Assembly (NCBI GenBank): GCA_020051015.1
Contig: JAGVJQ010000024.1
Span: 1 to 61,537, forward strand
Source: Gammaproteobacteria bacterium
GTDB taxonomy: Bacteria; Pseudomonadota; Gammaproteobacteria; UBA1113
DNA length: 61,537 nucleotides
Reading direction: 5' to 3'
Part shown: positions 56,305 through 61,537 of the stretch, piece by piece
How positions within the stretch are numbered: the first letter of the stretch is position 1
How the letters are laid out: every line of letters starts with the position of its first letter
Notes under the pieces: model-generated
What the model was told of the DNA's origin: nothing
Database searches by the model: none
Seen by the model: only the letters and a program-made list of their open reading frames with translations
Made by a program: the position numbers and the translations under genes

Positions 56305-56967
56305 ATGAATAAATTAGCTACCACTCTATTTTTTATGGCTATCTCTGTCGCTGCTTATGCGGGTTCTCCTGTCGTTTGCAAACCACTTCCTAAAGCTGCA
56401 AAAGATTTTAATGTAAATGATTACAATAATTGCATAACGAGTGTTTATCAGTGCCCTAAAAATGGGCCTTATTATGATGATAATTGTGTTACCAAAGCGG
56501 CTGAACAAAATGCCGCGTGTAAGTCAGTATCTGCTATTGCAAAAGCAGTCAATGCATCCATTACTCAACTGAGCTTTTCGCCAATTGATGCATACAATAT
56601 TGTTACTGTTACCTATCCTGCTGATGGACAAATTCAAAATTATATTTTATCACCCAAAGGATGTTTAGTTGATACAGTAATCGATCCTCGCAAACTTAGC
56701 ACTAATTTAAAAAATCAATATCCAGAAAAAGAGTTGATGATTGTTAATACTGAATTACCAACTGGTAAGAAGCATGACGATGGTTCTGAAACATTTAATG
56801 TCTTATTACGTGTCACAGAGGATTGTTTAGCTTGTACTGTTCTTGGCTGGGCTAATGTTGTATTTGCATTTGACGCACAGGGTAATTTAGTCAGTACCAC
56901 GTTAAAACATTTTAGCCCAGAGCCTATTATTGGCTTGAATACTGAGAGTACACACAGTCATAATTAG
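56305..56967 (+). CDS. Exported Cys-rich protein, unknown
   Basis: 220 residues with a clear signal peptide (LATTLFFMAISVAAYA, then GSPVVC). The mature part has eight cysteines, several close together (YNNCITSVYQCPKN, DDNCV, NAACKS, EDCLACTV), suggesting disulfides. A later half has beta-like stretches. No family is recognised. It starts 16 nt after ispA and could be its last cistron. Its 3' end overlaps the convergent methyltransferase gene by 4 nt. Confidence 0.75.
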   Translation: MNKLATTLFFMAISVAAYAGSPVVCKPLPKAAKDFNVNDYNNCITSVYQCPKNGPYYDDNCVTKAAEQNAACKSVSAIAKAVNASITQLSFSPIDAYNIVTVTYPADGQIQNYILSPKGCLVDTVIDPRKLSTNLKNQYPEKELMIVNTELPTGKKHDDGSETFNVLLRVTEDCLACTVLGWANVVFAFDAQGNLVSTTLKHFSPEPIIGLNTESTHSHN

Positions 56968-57785
56968 CGCTTGATTTTATTAATTGGGATGGCAAATTCA
57001 CCTGCAGAATTTTTTGCAGGTTTTTGTATCTTCCACGCATGTCCATAAATTATTTCACATGTCACCGGTAATTTATTATCATCCGTCAATAATGTTTTAT
57101 ATGCTTGTTCAAGCTGTTGTAAATATAATTTTCCTCTGTAATTGACAGGCATCACAGGTATGCTATTGACACGTACATCGTGTAGTAACTGCTTAAAATT
57201 CTGATAATAAACTGTCAGCATTTCCATATCCATCACCGGATCAGAAAATCCTCGATGCAATAACATGTCACCAATATCGTGCATATCAATAAATGGATTA
57301 AATCTGCTTTGTTGTGATGCACGCAATTCTTTTAATGTGTCTGGCCCCAAAGAAGAAAATAAAAGTAAGCCATTAGGTTTTAACACTCGATACCATTCTT
57401 GAATTAATGTCGGTAAATTCCAACTACTGTAAAGCAGGCAATTACTAAAAACAAAATCTACTGATTCATCGGGTAATGGTAAATGATGGAAGTCAGCAAT
57501 AATATTTTTCCCCTGTCGTTGCCAACGTTGCCATAAACTGGTGGGATTAATTATATTAGGATTGATAGTTGCTGTAAGTATTGTTGCATCAGAATAACGT
57601 TGTAATAATTCTTTAGTTTGATGATGAAATATATTACTAGCATCAAGAATAATTGTAGGTTTAAGTTTAATTAAATCCAATCGTTCAATGAGTCTTGTAC
57701 CAATTTCTTTCGTTAAAAACGTTGCTTTTTCAGCATGCGGTTGCCAGCGATTGATATGTTGCTGTAATTGGGAAAGTGTAGACAT
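56964..57785 (-). CDS. BioC-like methyltransferase with degenerate SAM motif
   Basis: 273 residues from MSTLSQ (57785). It resembles malonyl-ACP O-methyltransferase BioC/NDUFAF5: SNCLLYSSWNLPTLIQEWYR, RVLKPNGLLLFSSLGPDTL, LHRGFSDPVMDMEMLTVYY and EIIYGHAWK. The usual glycine-rich SAM loop (DLGCGTG) is replaced by ILDASNIFHHQ. The acidic Asp remains but the Gly motif is lost. It may be an inactive or repurposed paralogue, or use SAM differently. It stands outside any bio operon. Confidence 0.75.
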   Translation of the reverse strand: MSTLSQLQQHINRWQPHAEKATFLTKEIGTRLIERLDLIKLKPTIILDASNIFHHQTKELLQRYSDATILTATINPNIINPTSLWQRWQRQGKNIIADFHHLPLPDESVDFVFSNCLLYSSWNLPTLIQEWYRVLKPNGLLLFSSLGPDTLKELRASQQSRFNPFIDMHDIGDMLLHRGFSDPVMDMEMLTVYYQNFKQLLHDVRVNSIPVMPVNYRGKLYLQQLEQAYKTLLTDDNKLPVTCEIIYGHAWKIQKPAKNSAGEFAIPINKIKR

Positions 57786-57794
57786 CAAGTTTGC

Positions 57795-58304
57795 TTAATG
57801 AAATAAGTGAGTAAATGCAGATATCACACCCACACCTGCAAGAACTAAACTAGCAGTTAAATAAACTTTTTTGAGAATGGTTTCTCCCATCTCTTTAATT
57901 TCAATCCGTAAATCACCATGTATTTGTTTCATCTCGAGTTGCAAATCTCTCATTTCAGAGCGTAACTCGCCTTGTAATGAATTAAAGTCGCGACGTATTT
58001 CTTCGCGGTCACGATCCATTTTCTGAGAAAATTCTTCACGATCACGATCCATTTTATGACGAAACTCTTCGCGATCACGACGCATTTCTTCGCGAATTTG
58101 TTCGCGCATCTCTACTGTGCGTTCATCAAAACGTTTCAATGCAGCTTCGTACATAGTATCTGTCTCATTTTTAGAATAAATATTCTGTCCTAGTACATCG
58201 TTTAAAGCACTGGCATGTACATCGGGATGTGAAACACCAGAGCTATCTAGTATTTTAGCATAATTTAAGGTGTCAAACATTAATTTTCGGGCATGATTTT
58301 CCAT
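57795..58304 (-). CDS. Coiled-coil membrane protein, DUF1640-like
   Basis: 169 residues from the ATG at 58304 (MENHARKLMF). The N-terminal part (MFDTLNYAKILDSSGV) fits DUF1640 proteins. Residues 74-106 are three tandem 11-residue repeats (MxRDREEFxxK, the last variant ending IRRD), predicted to be a hendecad coiled coil. The coil continues to about 145 and a C-terminal helix (about 148-163) anchors it. GTGAG precedes the ATG. An upstream start at 58337 would overlap the previous gene. Confidence 0.75.
   Translation of the reverse strand: MENHARKLMFDTLNYAKILDSSGVSHPDVHASALNDVLGQNIYSKNETDTMYEAALKRFDERTVEMREQIREEMRRDREEFRHKMDRDREEFSQKMDRDREEIRRDFNSLQGELRSEMRDLQLEMKQIHGDLRIEIKEMGETILKKVYLTASLVLAGVGVISAFTHLFH
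57987..58085 (-). repeat. 33-bp tandem coding repeat (three units)
   Basis: Three near-identical 33-bp units encode residues 74-106 of the coiled-coil protein, one 11-residue hendecad each. Unit number could vary by slippage. Confidence 0.6.
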
Positions 58305-58311
58305 ATTATTC

Positions 58312-58932
58312 TCACTGTAACCGCATATCATCAACATGCCAACCTTTGGTCATGGCAACTAACGTTGCTTTGCCATTTAATGTTCCTTGAAATTGTTTAC
58401 CCAAGGTCTCTTTCAAGTTATCAGGCATACCCTCGACCTGATAATTAAAAATAACCTCTACCACTTTTTTCCCAGTATATTGTTCCAAATCTTTTAATTC
58501 AGCATAATCTTGGATATTAGTAATGTTGACCGTTCCCAAACAGTAATCAGCTTTTTGCATTGATATAGATGAGCTTGCATAAGCTGAATGCGGCATTGGT
58601 TTTATATCAATTACCCATGTTTTACCTTGATCCGTTAATGCCGTTGTATACTTATGCCCAACACCCAAAAAACCTTGGTTAATTTCTTTAGATGTAAAGC
58701 TAATATAACCCGCTTGTTGCAATGCTTGATAATTCTTAATTTCTTGTGAACCCAGCACGGAAAATCCATTACCTATTGCAATCATGCCACAACTTGGATT
58801 ATTGGATTTATCAGCAAAATATTTGTTGAGGGTATCCTTGAAATTACTTTCTGTTTCAGCTGTTTTGGAACAAGCTGCTAACAAAAAAAGGCTTAATCCT
58901 ATAATAGTCGAGGTCAATGTTAGTGTTCGCAT
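58312..58932 (-). CDS. Predicted lipoprotein, unknown
   Basis: 206 residues from the ATG at 58932 (MRTLTLTSTI), with GGAG 6 nt upstream. Lipobox LLAAC. The rest (NNPSCGMIAIGNGFSVLGSQ; YCLGTVNITNIQDYAELKD; KVVEVIFNYQVEG) is a soluble domain I do not recognise. Followed after 7 nt by the coiled-coil gene, so probably co-transcribed. It lies alone with a 100-bp AT-rich upstream region. Confidence 0.7.
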   Translation of the reverse strand: MRTLTLTSTIIGLSLFLLAACSKTAETESNFKDTLNKYFADKSNNPSCGMIAIGNGFSVLGSQEIKNYQALQQAGYISFTSKEINQGFLGVGHKYTTALTDQGKTWVIDIKPMPHSAYASSSISMQKADYCLGTVNITNIQDYAELKDLEQYTGKKVVEVIFNYQVEGMPDNLKETLGKQFQGTLNGKATLVAMTKGWHVDDMRLQ

Positions 58933-59097
58933 GATAAACTCCATCTCATTAATTAAATTAAAATATACGAATAGATATTATCATGTGCAAAAGCTATGTA
59001 AATAGATCTTTGCATATTTTTAATAAATAAAAAAGAATTGACAAAGCGTCTATAAATCCACCACTAACAATGAAAGGATTAAGAATAATCGAGGATT

Positions 59098-59775
59098 CTA
59101 CGATTGATACCGTGTGGGATCGGCAACTCCGGCTTCACGGAAACCTTTCTCACGAAAATGGCAACTATGACAACGACCACAGGCGCGCCCGTCTTCATCA
59201 GCTTGATAACAAGTAACCGTTAAACTGTAATCCACCCCAAGCTTTATGCCTGTTTTTACTGTATCCGCTTTGTTGAGATGAATGATTGGGGTATGAATCG
59301 TAAAATGTTGGCCTTCAACACCTGCTTTGGTAGCGAGATTCGCCATTTTTTCAAATGCTGCAATATATTCTGGACGGCAATCAGGGTAATTAGAGAAATC
59401 GACCGCACTAACACCAATAAAAATATCATGAGCACCCAACACTTCTGCCCAGCCTAAAGCAATTGATAGAAATATAGTATTACGTGCAGGGACATAAGTA
59501 ACAGGAATACTATCCGCAGAAGGCGCATCTTCGGGAATCGCTATGTTGCTATCGGTTAATGCTGAACCTTGTAAGGCACCAACGCCTAATTCAAAAATAC
59601 GATGCTCAATCGCACCCATTTTTTTTGCAATTAATTTAGCGGCATTTAATTCTGATCGTAGGCGTTGTCCATAGTCAAAACTCAATGCATAAGGCTCAAA
59701 ACCTTGTGCTTTGGCAATAGCTAAACACGTTGTTGAATCTAATCCACCCGATAGTAAAACGACTGCTTTTTTCAT
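59098..59775 (-). CDS. queC: 7-cyano-7-deazaguanine synthase
   Basis: Makes preQ0 from carboxydeazaguanine, ATP and ammonia for queuosine tRNA modification. 225 residues with the PP-loop [11 protein letters not shown] at the N-terminus and the zinc ligands in [17 protein letters not shown] near the end. Preceded by a repeat-rich gap; other que genes are not in the window. Confidence 0.95.
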   Translation of the reverse strand: MKKAVVLLSGGLDSTTCLAIAKAQGFEPYALSFDYGQRLRSELNAAKLIAKKMGAIEHRIFELGVGALQGSALTDSNIAIPEDAPSADSIPVTYVPARNTIFLSIALGWAEVLGAHDIFIGVSAVDFSNYPDCRPEYIAAFEKMANLATKAGVEGQHFTIHTPIIHLNKADTVKTGIKLGVDYSLTVTCYQADEDGRACGRCHSCHFREKGFREAGVADPTRYQS

Positions 59776-59844
59776 AATGTTGACTCAATACAATAATTTT
59801 TGTGTGTTGCGACGGTGTCGTTGCGAATGGCTATTTCGAGCGGC

Positions 59845-59936
59845 GGTGGATTACGAGCAAACGCGTGGGCACATATTGTTATGTGATACCTCTTCGAGGA
59901 CAACAATATTTAGCCCACCTTACGCTCTAATCCACC
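59845..59936. repeat. Nested repeats: GGTGGATTACG hairpin split by a GGGCTAAATATTGTT element
   Basis: GGTGGATTACGAGC (59845-59858) and GCTCTAATCCACC (59924-59936) are the arms of the 34299-34362 family. Inside, 59865-59918 is a full inverted copy of the 28157/33518 family. Lies between queC and secG. Confidence 0.75.
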
Positions 59937-59945
59937 TCCCCCAAA

Positions 59946-60317
59946 TTATTTCGTTGGTGGAATATCTACCGTAGTAGCCGGGATCACCGTTTGTGATGGA
60001 GCCGTAGTTCCATCAATCGCTACTTTTTGTTGTTCTTGTTGTTGAATCATGGCAGCAGGAATGGAAATTTGTTGTGCTTTTTTCGCTTGCACACCATCGT
60101 AATAGCCTAAAGCTAAGCTGCTAGCGAAAAAGAGTACCGCCAATGCGCCCGTCAGTTTAAATAAGAAAGAACTAGCGCCAGGGCTACCAAAAACTGTACT
60201 AGAAGCACCGGAGCCAAAAGCAGCACCAATCTCAGCACCCTTACCTTGTTGTAATAAAACCAGTGCTACTAACGCAACACAAGTTAATAATTGAAGCAAA
60301 ACCAATAAAATTTGCAT
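59946..60317 (-). CDS. secG: SecG protein translocase subunit
   Basis: Small membrane partner of SecY/SecE that assists export. 123 residues with two hydrophobic segments (about 4-22 and 52-72), and GKGAEIGAAFGSGASSTVFG between them as usual. A longer-than-typical Gln/Thr-rich tail follows. Placed 4 nt after tpiA, the common tpiA-secG pair. Confidence 0.92.
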   Translation of the reverse strand: MQILLVLLQLLTCVALVALVLLQQGKGAEIGAAFGSGASSTVFGSPGASSFLFKLTGALAVLFFASSLALGYYDGVQAKKAQQISIPAAMIQQQEQQKVAIDGTTAPSQTVIPATTVDIPPTK

Positions 60318-60321
60318 TAAC

Positions 60322-61086
60322 TTACCTTCCTTTGATTGCCGCTTGGCATATCAATAAAAATTGGGTTGGGTCTAACGACGCGCCGCCTACCAGGAAACCG
60401 TCGATATCAGGCATGCTACTTAAAGCAGCCGCATTATCAGCTTTTACGCTGCCGCCATAAAGCAAAATTACTTGCTCAGCAATGACGGGGCTATATTGTG
60501 CCAAAAATTGACGGATTTGGCTATGGGTTTCTTGTGCTAATTCTGGCGTTGCCGTCTTGCCAGTACCAATTGCCCATACCGGTTCATAAGCAATGACCAT
60601 TTTTGACAAGATGGTTGTACCTTCTGAACGATTTAATACTACTGCCAATTGATCTTGCAAGACTGTCATCGTTTCGCCTGCTTCGCGTTGTGCTGCTGTT
60701 TCACCGATACACAGCACAGGCGTTAATTGACATGACATTACGGCCGCCACTTTCTGTGCCACGAGTTCATTTGTTTCACCATACAATGCTCTGCGCTCCG
60801 AATGCCCCACGATAACATAACGACAACCCATCTCCTCTAACATCGTGGCAGATACTTCGCCGGTATAAGCGCCCTGTAAATGTACAGCACAGTTTTGCGC
60901 GCCAACGGCAATGGACGTATTTTTTGCCTGATGAATCATATCTGAAAGATAAACATAAGGTGGAAATAGCACGATATCAGCTTGATCCGTAGTATTTTCA
61001 GCTAAGGTATTGACCATGGTCGCTACCAATTTGTGCGTCCCATTCATTTTCCAGTTACCAGCAATCATCTTGCGTCTATTGGTCAT
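60322..61086 (-). CDS. tpiA: Triosephosphate isomerase
   Basis: Interconverts DHAP and glyceraldehyde 3-phosphate. 254 residues of the TIM barrel: AGNWKMNG with catalytic Lys, VGHSERR with His, AYEPVWAIGTG with Glu, and LLYGGSVK as phosphate loop. GGAG lies 7 nt upstream of the ATG. A TATAAT is seen about 40 nt upstream on the minus strand without a clear -35. Confidence 0.97.
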   Translation of the reverse strand: MTNRRKMIAGNWKMNGTHKLVATMVNTLAENTTDQADIVLFPPYVYLSDMIHQAKNTSIAVGAQNCAVHLQGAYTGEVSATMLEEMGCRYVIVGHSERRALYGETNELVAQKVAAVMSCQLTPVLCIGETAAQREAGETMTVLQDQLAVVLNRSEGTTILSKMVIAYEPVWAIGTGKTATPELAQETHSQIRQFLAQYSPVIAEQVILLYGGSVKADNAAALSSMPDIDGFLVGGASLDPTQFLLICQAAIKGR

Positions 61087-61198
61087 ATTTTATACTCCAA
61101 ATATAGTGTAATTTGCTGAAATTATATCAGTTTTTTATGGAAAATTGATCACGAACTATACTGGATAATATCAAAGCAAAAAAAGAGAGGGTAATATC

Positions 61199-61537
61199 AT
61201 GCCTGGTGGTACGTCTAAAACAGTAAGTAAACTAATAGGTATTCCAAAGGAAAAAAAATCTTTTGAAGAAATTGCAATAATCCCAACTTCAGCGCGCCAA
61301 ATTGCAAAATTAATGCAGGAAGGTATAACAAAAACTAACATATCTGAAAATCATGGTAAGAAAAAGCATCGTACTCGTACCAATGCCACAACAGTAAGAC
61401 ATACTTATCCATCCGAACGCTCTACTGAACAAGCGCGTTCTATATGGAAAAGAACATCTTATTCGCCAACTAATTCCTCATTAATAGAGACACTTCAAGC
61501 ATATGGCAAGTTCTCAGCTGTACCAGCTGATGCCATC
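61199..61537 (+). CDS. Unknown protein, 5' part only (cut by window edge)
   Basis: A frame opens at the ATG at 61199, with AGAGAGG 6 nt upstream, and stays open to the window end (113 codons). The translation begins MPGGTSKTVSKLIGI. It is basic, Ser/Thr/Lys-rich, with KKKHRTRTNATTVRH near 55-70, and has no signal peptide or recognised domain. Divergent from tpiA. Its real length and role cannot be told here. Confidence 0.6.
   Translation, partial: MPGGTSKTVSKLIGIPKEKKSFEEIAIIPTSARQIAKLMQEGITKTNISENHGKKKHRTRTNATTVRHTYPSERSTEQARSIWKRTSYSPTNSSLIETLQAYGKFSAVPADAI

Overview
The window looks like chromosomal core from a host-associated, AT-rich gammaproteobacterium, most likely of the order Legionellales. 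Gene orders are gammaproteobacterial (tRNA-fMet-rimP-nusA-infB-rbfA-truB; ribF-ileS-lspA-fkpB). Several families are typical of Legionella/Coxiella relatives: an Lpg1974-type outer-membrane porin, an RT0821/Lpp0805-type surface lipoprotein, two Pht-like MFS carriers and an OPT transporter. The genus cannot be fixed from sequence alone. I saw no phage, IS transposase, CRISPR array or plasmid gene.

Layout: 1-7.4 kb has clpB with a heat-shock promoter, a type IV pilin, a DUF2845 protein, and fkpB-lspA-ileS. 7.3-16.2 kb has ribF, an MFS carrier and the translation/transcription operon truB-rbfA-infB-nusA-rimP headed by tRNA-fMet. 16.4-22.8 kb has two unrecognised proteins (possible secreted effectors) flanking a four-gene MCE lipid-transport operon. 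22.9-25.3 kb is hldD-hldE for LPS heptose. 25.6-36.3 kb has envelope lipoproteins, an M20 peptidase, a TPR protein, a second Pht-like carrier, the porin, mlaA, trmB and the OPT carrier. 36.4-45 kb has asmA, mutY, a Nudix hydrolase, small enzymes, an XRE regulator, a Rieske ferredoxin and radA. 45.4-53.5 kb has a surface lipoprotein, carB-carA, a DHA2 MFS carrier and murJ. 53.9-61.5 kb has rpsT, cysE, xseB-ispA, a BioC-like methyltransferase, a coiled-coil membrane protein, two exported proteins, queC, secG, tpiA and the start of an unknown gene cut by the window edge.

Envelope work is a recurrent theme: lipid trafficking (MlaEFD-like plus auxiliary lipoprotein, MlaA, AsmA), LPS core (HldD/E), lipoprotein maturation (LspA), lipid II flipping (MurJ) and protein export (SecG).

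The most unusual content is the dense set of palindromic repeats in gaps, gene ends and, in one case, inside a gene. At least six families recur. One family combines a conserved core with copy-specific inverted arms. It forms a 170-bp MITE-like element at 26143-26312, and a related 105-bp copy sits in frame inside carB (46531-46635), adding 35 residues. This resembles the Rickettsia palindromic elements found in coding genes. Other palindromes supply stop codons to neighbouring genes, and one nests inside another.
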